Positions 1 to 8,545 of a stretch of 64,000 nucleotides of DNA are shown piece after piece. Origin of the DNA: Polluticaenibacter yanchengensis (GTDB lineage Bacteria > Bacteroidota > Bacteroidia > Chitinophagales > Chitinophagaceae); the NCBI GenBank assembly GCA_027854065.1, contig JAQGEF010000004.1, positions 209,340 to 273,339 of the forward strand, written 5' to 3'. The translations under genes were made by a program, and so were the position numbers. The notes beneath the pieces were generated by a model, which worked only from the letters and a program-made list of their open reading frames with translations, was not told where the DNA came from and did not search any database. How positions within the stretch are numbered: position 1 is the first letter of the stretch; each line of letters opens with the position of its first letter.

Positions 1-657
1 GCTAAGATGAAGGCTTTACGCCCGGATATAGAGAAATTAAATGAAAAATTTGGCGACAATGCGCAGGCTAAAAGCATGGAGCAAATGAAACTTTACCGCG
101 AAGCAGGAGTAAACCCGGCGGGAGGTTGTTTGCCTGCATTGATGCAAATACCGATATTCTTTGCGCTCTTTGCGTTCTTTAACAGCAATATTGCACTGAG
201 AGGTGTTCCGTTTTTATGGGCTGATGACTTAAGTAACTATGATTCTATCGCTCAGCTGCCATTTACAATTCCTTTTTATGGAGATCATGTCAGCCTGTTT
301 ACAATCACTGCGGTTATTACCAGCTTTGCCATATCGTTGTACAGCATGAACTCTGCGCCAGATACTGGAAATCCGATGATGAAATATATGCCTTATATAT
401 TTCCTTTTATGATGTTATTCTTCTTTAATAGCATGCCGGCAGCATTAACATGGTATTATACAGTTTCTAACATTATTACTTTGTTATTACAGTTTGTTAT
501 TCAGAACTATGTAATTGATAATGACAAAATTCATGAGCAGATTAAGGCTAACAGGGCAGCGCCTAAAAAGAAGTCCAAACTTCAGGAGCGTATAGCACAA
601 ATGCAGGAGAGCCAGCGTAAACTGGAAGAAATGAAAAAAAGATCTCAGGGTAAATAA
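1..657 (+). CDS. yidC: YidC/Oxa1 membrane insertase, 3' part (start lies before the window)
   Basis: This is the C-terminal part (218 residues) of the inner-membrane insertase that places proteins in the membrane alone or with SecYEG. The reading frame is open from the first base, so the gene begins upstream. The stretch GGCLPALMQIPIFFALF at about residues 40-56 is the hallmark of the conserved YidC hydrophobic core. Further hydrophobic segments follow around 96-114, 125-145 and 148-168. The tail is strongly basic and rich in K, E and Q, as is usual where YidC contacts the ribosome. A strong hairpin terminator follows 25 bases after the stop. Identification is secure; only the missing N-terminal periplasmic domain cannot be assessed. 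Confidence 0.95.
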   Translation, partial: AKMKALRPDIEKLNEKFGDNAQAKSMEQMKLYREAGVNPAGGCLPALMQIPIFFALFAFFNSNIALRGVPFLWADDLSNYDSIAQLPFTIPFYGDHVSLFTITAVITSFAISLYSMNSAPDTGNPMMKYMPYIFPFMMLFFFNSMPAALTWYYTVSNIITLLLQFVIQNYVIDNDKIHEQIKANRAAPKKKSKLQERIAQMQESQRKLEEMKKRSQGK

Positions 658-681
658 CCTACAGATAGTAACATAACTTTA

Positions 682-725
682 TAAGACAGCCTGCAACTTT
701 TACGTTTGCAGGCTGTCTTATTTAT
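682..725 (+). terminator. Intrinsic terminator after yidC
   Basis: A 15-base perfect stem (682-696 with 706-720) has a 9-base loop and is followed by TTTAT. It sits just after the yidC stop, so it should end that transcript. Confidence 0.8.
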
Positions 726-763
726 AACCGGCAATATTTACCGAAAGTTTACTACACAAATTG

Positions 764-771
764 TATATTTG
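764..771 (+). promoter_or_regulatory. Candidate Bacteroidota -7 promoter element (TAnnTTTG)
   Basis: TATATTTG lies 27 bases before the chosen ATG at 799 and matches the Bacteroidota -7 consensus TAnnTTTG. A GTTT at 747-750 is a weak match to the -33 TTTG element. This would drive the secreted-protein gene at 799. Confidence 0.4.
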
Positions 772-798
772 AGGCAGTATTGCTCTAAAAAAGTGAAA

Positions 799-1446
799 AT
801 GAAAAAAGTTGCATTGTTACTATTAACGGTTTTTAGCATAAAGTTTGGCATAGCGCAGGCACGTGTCATAAGTGATGGCAGTATTACCTATAATATACAG
901 GCAATATCTGAATCTAAGAACCCGACCATTGTTGATGCTTTTGATGGCAGTTCCTTTACTGTTTTATTAAAAGGCAATAATGTGCGTACTGATTTTAAGA
1001 GCCTGTTGCGTACCCAATCTATTTTTTACAACGGTGCAGACAGTACCGCAACCATTTTAAAAGAGTCAGGCAAAGAAAAATACATGTTTCAGCTTACCAG
1101 CGAGAATTGGATCAATTACAATAAGCGCTATATAAACATGACTTTTACCACAGATAATTCAAAAACAAAAACAATAGCAGGACATACGGCGGTATTTGCA
1201 AGCGGTACCACTGCAAACGGCGAGAAAATTAATGTCTGGTATTCTACTCAATTGACACCACAGGCTAAAGGTTATGATTATGTATTCAAAAATCTTAATG
1301 GCTTACCGTTGGAGTACGAGGTGATAAATGGTGATGTAACGGTAAAATACACTGCTGTGAACGTATTATTCGCTCCTGTAAGTGCCAGCCGTTTTGATAA
1401 ACCAACCAGCGGTTATAAGATTGTTCCCTATCAAAATCAGAATTAA
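799..1446 (+). CDS. Secreted hypothetical protein, DUF4412-like
   Basis: A 215-residue protein with a clear Sec signal peptide (MKKVALLLLTVFSIKFGIAQ, cleavage expected near residue 20), so it is exported to the periplasm or cell surface. The mature part alternates strands and polar turns, and a GLPLEYEV segment near residue 170 resembles proteins annotated as DUF4412 in Bacteroidota. No catalytic motif is visible. The start at 799 was chosen over the longer open frame from 706 because it begins the signal peptide exactly and leaves room for the promoter at 764. The longer frame would also start inside the yidC terminator. The gene is monocistronic, between two terminators. Function is unknown. 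Confidence 0.75.
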   Translation: MKKVALLLLTVFSIKFGIAQARVISDGSITYNIQAISESKNPTIVDAFDGSSFTVLLKGNNVRTDFKSLLRTQSIFYNGADSTATILKESGKEKYMFQLTSENWINYNKRYINMTFTTDNSKTKTIAGHTAVFASGTTANGEKINVWYSTQLTPQAKGYDYVFKNLNGLPLEYEVINGDVTVKYTAVNVLFAPVSASRFDKPTSGYKIVPYQNQN

Positions 1447-1458
1447 TAATGTAGATAA

Positions 1459-1508
1459 ATACTATAAAAAGCCGGGTAGTTTAAATGCTGCCCGGCTTTT
1501 TATAGTAT
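1459..1508. terminator. Bidirectional intrinsic terminator
   Basis: Long inverted repeat: ATACTATAAAAAGCCGGG at 1459-1476 pairs with its complement at 1491-1508, with an A-tract before and a T-tract after the GC core. It lies between two convergent genes (799-1446 and 1565-2455) and can serve both. Confidence 0.85.
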
Positions 1509-1564
1509 TCTGAAGTTCTTAATTAATGACAAAGCAAACATATTTTATTACCGTTATTCACTGA

Positions 1565-2455
1565 TTACAGCTTTTCATACACAGCTAAAATAGAATGATT
1601 CATCAAATTTAATGGTAGCATTTTAACGAACCATCTGCTAGTTTTATGAATAAAAGGGGCCAGTTCCCCGTTTCCAAACCATTTCTCCAGTTGTAGCTTA
1701 TACACTGCGCTTTTCAATATTTTTGTAGGCGGCTGAGTTTCCAGGCTTATCAATTTAAGTCCAAATATTCCAGCTACAGCAGTTAATGATTTTTCATCCC
1801 AAAGTAACATGTGATGAGGAGGTGTATTTAACGTTTGATATTTATTTAATTTAAAAATTAAACTGGAATTATTCGGCACAGTAATGATTAATTTACCTCC
1901 CTTTTTCAATGCTTTCACTGAGCTTTGAAACATTTCAACAATACCTTCTACGTGTTCAAATAACTGAAAGGCTGCCACTACATCATATTCCTCCGCATTC
2001 TTCGAAGAATGGCTTTGAATTAACTCATTCAAAATATTCAGTCCTTTGTCCTGACCAAGTTTTACAGCTCTGGAACTAAGCTCTAAGCCAATGCAATTTT
2101 TTGTAACAGTTTGTATTTTGTTCAGGAAATGGCCTTCGCCACAGCCTATTTCTAAAACAGCATCGTCTTTTTTTATATACTTTGAGGCTTCTTCAAAATC
2201 CCATTTGTCTTTGGGATAATATTCATTTTGAAAGTTGCTTAAATAATCATAGAATGCACCATCTCCCGAAAGTCCAAAAGGATAATAATACCGCAAATGT
2301 GTATCGAGGCACTCATAGATGTTAATATTCTGTAATCCTTTAAAATAACCGGAAACGTCTAATTTAAATTCCTTTTGATATTGTTCGATAATTTTTGAAA
2401 CTTCCAAACTATCCGCTAATAATACGTTTCCTGATTGTGTAATGGGCGACTTCAT
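1565..2455 (-). CDS. Class I SAM-dependent methyltransferase
   Basis: A 296-residue soluble methyltransferase. The SAM-binding motif I LEIGCGEGHF lies at residues 101-110, an acidic strand end (GLE) follows at about 123-125, the motif-II-like YDVVAAFQLFEHV is at 157-169, and the post-II strand GGKLIITVP is near 186-194. This order is that of the Methyltransf_11/23 group, which acts on small molecules or lipids. The N-terminal 95 residues hold an aromatic-rich stretch (YYYPFGLSGDGAFYDYL) often seen in methyltransferases near glycan genes. The substrate cannot be told from sequence. The gene stands alone, with 236 bases of gene-free DNA before its start. Confidence 0.85.
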   Translation of the reverse strand: MKSPITQSGNVLLADSLEVSKIIEQYQKEFKLDVSGYFKGLQNINIYECLDTHLRYYYPFGLSGDGAFYDYLSNFQNEYYPKDKWDFEEASKYIKKDDAVLEIGCGEGHFLNKIQTVTKNCIGLELSSRAVKLGQDKGLNILNELIQSHSSKNAEEYDVVAAFQLFEHVEGIVEMFQSSVKALKKGGKLIITVPNNSSLIFKLNKYQTLNTPPHHMLLWDEKSLTAVAGIFGLKLISLETQPPTKILKSAVYKLQLEKWFGNGELAPFIHKTSRWFVKMLPLNLMNHSILAVYEKL

Positions 2456-2691
2456 TGATGATTTAATTTAAACATAGCAAAATAAAGGCAAATATTCAAG
2501 AACTGGTTATAATTGGAATTACAATGAGTTAATAGCATAAATCATTTCTGTTTGAATGTTACATCACAAAAGCAGATTAACAACCAGATACAAGACCAAT
2601 CGGGTAAATCTTAACAATACCACATTAAAATACAGTCAAACTGCGACCAATTAAGCACCTGGTAAATGTGTGATCTACACAATAGGAACTC

Positions 2692-3342
2692 CTATGCTCT
2701 TTTATTTATTAAAAACGGATTATGTTCCTTTTCCTCACCTATTGTGGTTGTAGGCCCGTGACCAGGATAAACAACTGTATTGTCCGGCAAGGTTAAGAGT
2801 TCTGAATGTACCGTTCTTATTAAATCATCGTGGTTACAATAAGGCAGATCCGTTCTGCCAATGCTATGGCGGAAAAGGGTATCACCGGCTATTACAAAGT
2901 TTTGCGCTGTATTGTAAAAGCAGACATGACCTGGCGCATGACCCGGCACAAACAGTACTTTCAAGATGTCTTCACCCAGCTTAATCTCATCCCCTTCCTT
3001 AATAAAATTAACTGCGCCATCATAATTATCATAACTCATGCCCCATCTTTCTGCACTCATGGCGGCACGTTCATATATAGGCATGTCTAACACATGAAAA
3101 TGAGGGACCAGGTTATATGTTTTCGCCGCCCAATTCAAGCCTAAAACATGGTCAATATGTGTATGCGTGTTTAGAAGCTGTACCGGATTCAGATTGTTTT
3201 TCTTAATAAACCCTTCTACAAAAACTTTCTCGTTGTGGGAATAAACACCGGGATCGATAATGGCACATTCACCGTTTTCCGTACTTAAAATGATTGTATT
3301 TTCCTGAACAGGGTTTAAAGTAAAAACATCAATTTTCAACAT
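2692..3342 (-). CDS. MBL-fold metallo-hydrolase, glyoxalase II type
   Basis: A 216-residue metallo-beta-lactamase-fold hydrolase. The metal ligands are present: THTHIDH (H60, H62, D64, H65), H135 in VPGHAPGH, D154 in AGDTLF and H195 in YPGHGPTT. This makes a binuclear-metal enzyme of the hydroxyacylglutathione hydrolase-like branch, which hydrolyses thioesters or related small esters in the cytoplasm. The C-terminal substrate-binding domain of true GloB is absent at this length, so the substrate is open. It follows the lipid kinase gene (start 4252) by only 10 bases on the same strand, so the two are probably co-transcribed. Confidence 0.88.
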   Translation of the reverse strand: MLKIDVFTLNPVQENTIILSTENGECAIIDPGVYSHNEKVFVEGFIKKNNLNPVQLLNTHTHIDHVLGLNWAAKTYNLVPHFHVLDMPIYERAAMSAERWGMSYDNYDGAVNFIKEGDEIKLGEDILKVLFVPGHAPGHVCFYNTAQNFVIAGDTLFRHSIGRTDLPYCNHDDLIRTVHSELLTLPDNTVVYPGHGPTTTIGEEKEHNPFLINKRA

Positions 3343-3352
3343 AAGTTTTCGT

Positions 3353-4252
3353 TTAAGGAACCAACATTTTAAAAGCCTTTGGCAATATCTTAATGTTCAA
3401 TTCCGATTCCGTTTCAACAGGGTCACCATCAATATGGAAAGGTGCCAACTGGTGATTAATAATTTTTAAAGATGCGGTCTGTAAATAAATAATATTTTTC
3501 TTGCCGACATCTTCCGCCAAATTAAACAATTTATTGTTACCACGTACTTGTTTTAGTATTGCTAATGGCATTCCTGCTTTCGGCATTTTTTGTACGATCA
3601 CGATATCTAACAAACCGTCTGTCAAACTTGCCAGCGGCGCAATAGTCATATTGTTGCCAAACTGGTTGCTATTGGCCACGCTTATAAAAAAGGCATCTGA
3701 AAAAAAACGGAACCCTTCCAGCTCTATTTCAAACTGGTACGGATGTGCTTTAAAAAACTGTATTAAGGTTTGCTTGGTGTAGTTATACAAACCACGTTTA
3801 GTACCATTTGCAAAGCGCTGTGCTACTGCCGCATCTAAACCAATGCCGCTAAGCATACAACTGAAATGGTTGTTTACAAAAAAAGCATCTGTCAGTTGTA
3901 CGTTTCCTTTCTCAATTATCTGGAATGCTTCACGTGGCTTCATGGGAATGCCGGCACCACGCGATAGACCATTGCCACTGCCTACCGGAATTATACCAAA
4001 GTTGATACCTAAATGCCTCAACCCGTTTATAACCATGTTTACAGTGCCGTCACCGCCACATATAATAACATCTGTAAATTTACTTTTAAGGATATAATCA
4101 CTCAACGAGTCCATATCCATCTGGGGCTCCGTATGAATGATCGTATGTACGTATTTTTTCTCTTCACAAACCGTTTTAATGAATGACTCTAACCCGCCTT
4201 TCGTTCTTGTACCTGATATTGGATTTACTATAAATAAAAAATTTCTATTCAT
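3353..4252 (-). CDS. Diacylglycerol kinase-family lipid kinase (YegS/BmrU type)
   Basis: A 299-residue member of the DAGK_cat family, which phosphorylates lipid alcohols with ATP. The nucleotide-binding signature GGDGT is at residues 66-70 and the second signature GSGNGLSR at 91-98. The N-terminal FIVNPISGTR is also typical. Length matches YegS-like enzymes. It is the first gene of a two-gene unit with the MBL hydrolase. The likely substrate is diacylglycerol or a sphingoid base (Bacteroidota make sphingolipids), but this is inference from the lineage and not visible in the sequence. Confidence 0.88.
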   Translation of the reverse strand: MNRNFLFIVNPISGTRTKGGLESFIKTVCEEKKYVHTIIHTEPQMDMDSLSDYILKSKFTDVIICGGDGTVNMVINGLRHLGINFGIIPVGSGNGLSRGAGIPMKPREAFQIIEKGNVQLTDAFFVNNHFSCMLSGIGLDAAVAQRFANGTKRGLYNYTKQTLIQFFKAHPYQFEIELEGFRFFSDAFFISVANSNQFGNNMTIAPLASLTDGLLDIVIVQKMPKAGMPLAILKQVRGNNKLFNLAEDVGKKNIIYLQTASLKIINHQLAPFHIDGDPVETESELNIKILPKAFKMLVP

Positions 4253-4469
4253 CTTTTTTGCTATGAGAATTCGTTTTCACTACTCTAAAATACTATTTCT
4301 GCCTGTCTGCAGTTCACATTCCAAATAGTAGATATCTAAACAATCGCGTCGAAGTTAAAAAATCAAACAGCATTTTTAGGTTTGCCGGTATTTTTTTACA
4401 ATAATCTTACCAATATATACCTTTTCATTAAAATTTGGCACTGGTATTTTTAATAGATGATAGTTCTGT

Positions 4470-4477
4470 TACATTTG
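4470..4477 (+). promoter_or_regulatory. Candidate -7 promoter element for gcvT
   Basis: TACATTTG fits TAnnTTTG exactly and sits 43 bases before the gcvT ATG. A T-run at about 4446-4451 is in the place of the -33 element, with ~19 bases between. Confidence 0.45.
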
Positions 4478-4519
4478 CATTATTACATGCTTTGTTATTA
4501 TTAATCATTTTATTCAATT

Positions 4520-5605
4520 ATGCTAAATACTCCTTTTACCAATATCCATATTGGTCTTGGTGCAAAAATGGCCGAATTTGCCGGCTACAATATGCCTATC
4601 AGTTACACAGGCATCAACGATGAGCACGCTACAGTAAGAAACAACGTTGGCGTATTCGATGTAAGCCACATGGGCGAATTTATTTTAAAAGGACCGGATG
4701 CATTGGAGTTAATTCAAAGGGTAACGTCTAACGACGCTTCCAAGCTTACGGCGGGAAAAGCTCAGTATAGCTGTTTTCCGAACAATAATAACGGTATTGT
4801 AGATGACCTGATCGTTTATTGCATAGAGCCAAACAACCAGTATATGCTGGTGGTGAATGCCAGCAATATCCAAAAGGATTGGGATTGGGTATCTGCTCAT
4901 AATACCAACAATGTAGAAATGCACAACATCTCTGCTAAAACCGCTTTACTGGCGATCCAGGGCCCGAACGCCTGCAAAATGATGCAACCCTTAACTGATG
5001 TAGATATTCTTAACTTACAATATTACACATTTGCCAAAGGCACATTTGCCGGTGTGGATAATGTATTAATAAGCGCAACAGGTTATACAGGCAGCGGCGG
5101 TATTGAAATCTATTTTGAAGATAAGGATGGTAATGCTGAAAAGATCTGGAATAAGATTTTTGAAGTAGGAGGCCCGCAAGGGATGAAGCCAATTGGTTTA
5201 GGTGCCCGCGATACACTTCGCTTAGAAATGGGCTATTGCCTGTATGGCAATGATATTGATGACACAACAAATCCCATTGAAGCTGGTCTTGGATGGATCA
5301 CAAAATTCACCAAAGATTTCGTAAATGCAGAAGCCATCAAAGCCATTAAAGCAGAAGGACCAAAGCGCAAGCTGGTTGGGTTTGAAATGATTGACAAAGG
5401 AATTCCCCGCCACGGTTATATTATTAAGGATGCCGGTGGCAATGAAATTGGTGTGGTTACCAGCGGTACGCAGGCCCCAAGCCTCAATAAAGCTGTCGGA
5501 CTGGGTTATGTAGCTACAGAACTATCTGCTATTGATAGTGAAATATTCATTGATGTCCGCGGTCGCCTGCTAAAAGCTAAAGTAGCGAAAGCGCCATTTG
5601 CATAA
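4520..5605 (+). CDS. gcvT: Aminomethyltransferase, glycine cleavage T protein
   Basis: This 361-residue protein is the T protein of the glycine cleavage system. It moves the methylene group from the aminomethyl-lipoyl arm of the H protein to tetrahydrofolate and releases ammonia. Family features: [11 protein letters not shown] at residues 44-54, the conserved acidic pair in GIVDDLIVY (92-100, carrying the catalytic Asp), [12 protein letters not shown] near 188-199, and GLGWITKF near 277-284. Full length for the family. The start ATG was preferred over an upstream codon in another frame because it begins the conserved domain at the usual distance. No other gcv gene is nearby, so the system is dispersed. 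A hairpin terminator follows. Confidence 0.95.
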   Translation: MLNTPFTNIHIGLGAKMAEFAGYNMPISYTGINDEHATVRNNVGVFDVSHMGEFILKGPDALELIQRVTSNDASKLTAGKAQYSCFPNNNNGIVDDLIVYCIEPNNQYMLVVNASNIQKDWDWVSAHNTNNVEMHNISAKTALLAIQGPNACKMMQPLTDVDILNLQYYTFAKGTFAGVDNVLISATGYTGSGGIEIYFEDKDGNAEKIWNKIFEVGGPQGMKPIGLGARDTLRLEMGYCLYGNDIDDTTNPIEAGLGWITKFTKDFVNAEAIKAIKAEGPKRKLVGFEMIDKGIPRHGYIIKDAGGNEIGVVTSGTQAPSLNKAVGLGYVATELSAIDSEIFIDVRGRLLKAKVAKAPFA

Positions 5606-5621
5606 CAAAACAAATTGACAG

Positions 5622-5655
5622 AAAAGGAGAACACAAAATGTTCTCCTTTTTATAT
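5622..5655 (+). terminator. Intrinsic terminator after gcvT
   Basis: AAAAGGAGAACA (5622-5633) pairs with its exact complement at 5639-5650, with a 5-base loop and a T-rich end. It begins 17 bases after the gcvT stop. Confidence 0.85.
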
Positions 5656-5682
5656 TCCTTTACATTAATAAAAGTTATCTGT

Positions 5683-5799
5683 TTGGGGCTGTCATCATCT
5701 ATTATTCTGCTGAACTTTTGTCCCGGCTACTCTGGGCTCGCTTACGCTCGGTACTCCTGCGTCGTACCAGGCCCGGCGTATCCGGCAGCCCGTCATCAG
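5683..5799 (+). repeat. Interspersed repeat family R1, copy A
   Basis: One of six related intergenic elements in this window. Order of parts: GGGGCTGTC, a variable spacer of ~26 bases, then TCCCGGCTACTCTGGGCTCG, CTTACGCTCGGTAC, TCCTGCGTC, GTACC, and a GC-rich end with GGCAGCCC. The ends are inverted (GGGCTG/CAGCCC) and GGTAC/GTACC can form an inner hairpin. It fills much of the 302-base gap between the convergent genes gcvT and 5908-6114; the rest of the gap holds the gcvT terminator and nothing else recognised. Confidence 0.8.
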
Positions 5800-5907
5800 T
5801 TGAACATTTATCACCGGTAATCAATTTTACCTCCGGCATATTCAACACTCTCAGATGTACGTTTTCTTTATTTTACTGTGTAGTTCTGTAAATCCTATAT
5901 AAATTTA

Positions 5908-6114
5908 TTAATTTAAGAGTTCATCAACCAATTGAAAATGCTGTTGATTAATTTTAAGATAGTATTTCTTATTTTGAGTCACTTCTTCAAAAATCAGGTT
6001 CATTTGAGTATCATCTTCTGCAATAAAAGCATCAATATTCTGCTCTTTTAAATATTCTACAAAAGTTTCCGCATCATTCAGATCTGTAAAAACTTTGTAC
6101 ACGCTATATGTCAT
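5908..6114 (-). CDS. Small hypothetical protein, DUF2007-like
   Basis: A 68-residue soluble protein without signal peptide or membrane helix. It begins MTYSVYKVFTDLNDAETFVE and continues with an alternating strand-helix pattern (YKVF strand, AETFVEYLKEQ helix, DAFIAEDD strand). This resembles the small DUF2007 group, in which a short fold handles a two-stranded sheet and one helix. There are many acidic residues. It is alone between repeat R1-A and a gene-free stretch. The function is not known, and the family guess is weak because the protein is so short. Confidence 0.6.
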   Translation of the reverse strand: MTYSVYKVFTDLNDAETFVEYLKEQNIDAFIAEDDTQMNLIFEEVTQNKKYYLKINQQHFQLVDELLN

Positions 6115-6229
6115 TACCAGTTTTTATCATCAAATATAAAGAATTAACTGTCAACAAATTTACTCAAACGCGGCTCATGTATCTTCAGGTAAAAGGTTGG
6201 CAGACTCTTTCTTTATTAAATAAAATATT

Positions 6230-6266
6230 AACGGGATGAAGCATCTTTCCTTGGCTTCATCCCGTT
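6230..6266 (-). terminator. Intrinsic terminator of the sigma/barrel operon
   Basis: AACGGGATGAAGC (6230-6242) pairs perfectly with 6254-6266. Read on the minus strand it is followed by TTAATATTTTATTT. It lies 40 bases beyond the stop of the barrel gene (6306). Confidence 0.8.
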
Positions 6267-6305
6267 GTTTGTTTCAGTAATTCACGGTAGCATCAATAGA
6301 GCCGG

Positions 6306-7919
6306 TTACTTTTTATTCAACCGGATATTTGTACCAAACATGATGCCTATACGCTCCAGGCTTTTAGTATTCAGAAATACACCGTCTTTCATTTGTACCA
6401 GGTTCATTCTCGCATTTGGCTCAATATACACGCCTACTCTTTGCCATATATTATAGCTCAATCTCAATCCCAGATGTCCGTCCAAACCAATTCCTTTCAC
6501 ATTATTCAATTGCCTGGCACCTTCCGGGAATATACTTTGCACCTCACCTGTTAAGCTGTTTTGGTACATCATATAGTTGAAGTATAAACCACCGTTCAGA
6601 CTAAATGTCCATTTATTTTTTGAGAGGATCATGTACTCCGCAAACACGGGAATTGAATAGATATATGAAGCATTTTCTGCTCTTATTTTTCTCGTGCCTG
6701 TCACTACCTGATACAATGTGTCCTTGTACAGCCCGGTACCGCTGCTGTTTAACCTGTCAACAATATAAGCCATCGTAGTAGAGTCTTTGCCACGTATACT
6801 TATTTTTTCATGTAATTGAGAGTAGCTAAACCCGGCACCGAGTTTTAAATTCCTGCCAAACTGTTTTTTAATCATAATACCGGCACTAAACCCGGAGTGG
6901 ATATTCGTTTGCACCTCATCCGATATAAACTTAGATTTGAGTATAGGATTATTGAACTCCCTGTTTATTCTTAACAACCCGTTATCCCTGGTTAATGTAT
7001 TGTATAAACTAAAGTTTGCTTCTAAATACATGGATTTGGACTGTTTCTCCTTCGCTTCAATGCGTATAACCGGTTCTTCTTCGTTCACAGAAGTATCGGC
7101 ACTTAAAGCCTCTTTAAATGTGGCAATACCGGAATTGCTATTTTGAGTATTTGTATTTAAATCCTGATGGGTACTATCAACATTTGCCTGTAAAATTTCA
7201 GGATATACTGGTTCAGAGAGCGCTTCTGCAGACTTTATTTCTTTGTATGACAACGGCTCTCCAATATTACCTTTACTGATTGAGTTATCTGACAGCTTTT
7301 GTTTATCATTTGCCAGGTCTCTGTCTTTAGACTGATCAAGGAAAACTGCTTTATCGCTGTTATTTTTATGATACCTTTTCCTGGAAAACCTGGCCGTATT
7401 GTTTACAGGATTATTTTTATAATAGTTAACATTATCTCTTTTTCCCTTTGCTGAAATGCTATTATCCTTATTAAATGTCATTGGAGATGGTTCGATCTCA
7501 CTTCCGCTCTGTTGGCGTTTTTCTTGCCCGGAAACTAAGCTTTCGCTCGATTTATCCCCATCTTCAGCGGCAATACTATTTTCCCGGTGTTTATTTTCGG
7601 GCACTGAATTATTGATATTTTGTTCATGGCTTTCAAAGCTACTGTTTTCGCTTTCAGCATCCGGCATATTAGCAGGTACATAACTGTCCATACCCGATAC
7701 ATTTGCAGTGGCGGTCATTGTCCCTTTTTTGAGGTCATACAGCCAGAAAACGGAAGCGCCTATTACTGCCACCGTTGGTATTAAAAACCACCAAAAGCCT
7801 ATCCGTTTCTTTTTCTTTTTTTGCAGATGAATTCTTTCCCACATATCAGCAGGTACATCAGCATCAAAATTCAACGCTTTATTTTTTATCAATTCGTCAA
7901 ATAAATTATTCTGACTCAT
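6306..7919 (-). CDS. Predicted envelope-spanning protein: inner-membrane helix plus outer-membrane beta-barrel
   Basis: A 537-residue protein with an unusual layout. Residues 1-39 are polar and end in a basic cluster (KKKKKR at 34-39). A single hydrophobic helix follows at about 41-61 (GFWWFLIPTVAVIGASVFWL). Residues ~65-295 are low-complexity, rich in N, S, K, E and D, with no fold visible. Residues ~297-537 show alternating amphipathic strands (for example NLKLGAGFSYSQL and WTFSLNGGLYFNYMM) of an outer-membrane barrel domain of the OMP_b-brl/PorT kind. The gene overlaps the ECF sigma gene by 4 bases (ATGA), so the two are translationally coupled. The N-terminus stands where an anti-sigma factor would be expected. 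The family is common in Bacteroidota, but its role is not established to my knowledge; a signal-relay role is inference. Confidence 0.75.
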   Translation of the reverse strand: MSQNNLFDELIKNKALNFDADVPADMWERIHLQKKKKKRIGFWWFLIPTVAVIGASVFWLYDLKKGTMTATANVSGMDSYVPANMPDAESENSSFESHEQNINNSVPENKHRENSIAAEDGDKSSESLVSGQEKRQQSGSEIEPSPMTFNKDNSISAKGKRDNVNYYKNNPVNNTARFSRKRYHKNNSDKAVFLDQSKDRDLANDKQKLSDNSISKGNIGEPLSYKEIKSAEALSEPVYPEILQANVDSTHQDLNTNTQNSNSGIATFKEALSADTSVNEEEPVIRIEAKEKQSKSMYLEANFSLYNTLTRDNGLLRINREFNNPILKSKFISDEVQTNIHSGFSAGIMIKKQFGRNLKLGAGFSYSQLHEKISIRGKDSTTMAYIVDRLNSSGTGLYKDTLYQVVTGTRKIRAENASYIYSIPVFAEYMILSKNKWTFSLNGGLYFNYMMYQNSLTGEVQSIFPEGARQLNNVKGIGLDGHLGLRLSYNIWQRVGVYIEPNARMNLVQMKDGVFLNTKSLERIGIMFGTNIRLNKK

Positions 7920-8452
7920 ACTGCAACTGCTTTTTGCTGGTTAATAATTTTTTCCTGTAACATCTTCCTGGCTTTTACTAACTGGCTCCTGGAGGTGGAC
8001 GCTTTTATGGATAACATTTCTGCAATTTCATCATGTGAATAGCCTTCAATTGCATAAAGGTTAAATACGATCCGGTATCCATCCGGTAAGGTACTGATAA
8101 GTTTTATTATTTCGCCTTCACTCATTTTTTGTAATGCGCCGGAAGGTTCGGTAAATTCTATTTCATTCTGCCCGATTTCCACAAACTGCATTTTAATCTT
8201 TGACAATTCCCTGATGGCAATGCTACTAAATACCCGCCGCATCCAGCCTTCAAAACTGCCTTCTGCTTTGTATTGATGAATGCATTCAAATACCCGGATA
8301 AAGCCCATTTGCAGGAAGTCTTCTGCCTGGTGGCTGTCCCTGGCATAACGCAAACAGGTTGCCATCATTTTTGCGGCAAATTGTTTGAATAGCATATGCT
8401 GACATGCTTCCTTCTTTTTTATGCATCCTTTTATGATTTCCTGTTCAGTCAA
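7916..8452 (-). CDS. ECF-family RNA polymerase sigma factor
   Basis: A 178-residue sigma-70-family factor with region 2 at about residues 20-85 (AEDFLQMGFIRVFECI at 43-58, then the -10-binding GSFEGWMRRVFSSIA) and region 4 at about 115-170 (LPDGYRIVFNLY, then the helix-turn-helix HDEIAEMLSIKASTSRSQL). It lacks regions 1 and 3, as extracytoplasmic-function sigma factors do. It should direct RNA polymerase to a small regulon in response to an envelope signal. No classical FecR-type anti-sigma gene is adjacent; the next gene, overlapping by 4 bases, is the helix-plus-barrel protein. Confidence 0.92.
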   Translation of the reverse strand: MTEQEIIKGCIKKKEACQHMLFKQFAAKMMATCLRYARDSHQAEDFLQMGFIRVFECIHQYKAEGSFEGWMRRVFSSIAIRELSKIKMQFVEIGQNEIEFTEPSGALQKMSEGEIIKLISTLPDGYRIVFNLYAIEGYSHDEIAEMLSIKASTSRSQLVKARKMLQEKIINQQKAVAV

Positions 8453-8485
8453 TGTCGTTAATTTTACTTACCATTTTAAAGGGTA

Positions 8486-8513
8486 GCAGGCAGTTTATAA
8501 TAAAACAGCCTGC
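8486..8513 (-). terminator. Possible weak hairpin terminator after the lipoprotein gene
   Basis: GCAGGCAG (8486-8493) pairs with CAGCCTGC (8506-8513) with one mismatch. It lies between the lipoprotein stop and the sigma start, so it could separate the two units. The T-tract on the minus strand is short. Confidence 0.4.
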
Positions 8514-8545
8514 CACTTTTACTCTTTAAGTATTCAGCACATTCG

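Noticed and set aside
706-798. Longer N-terminus for the gene at 799
   Set aside because: It would begin inside the yidC terminator stem and place 31 residues before a perfect signal peptide.
5638-5820. 60-codon open frame, with a similar peptide in the frame 38691-38873 (CSGLA.ARYS.VVPGPAYPAAR)
   Set aside because: The likeness comes from repeat R1 at the DNA level. Other copies break the frame, and there is no plausible start or conserved length, so it is not treated as a protein.
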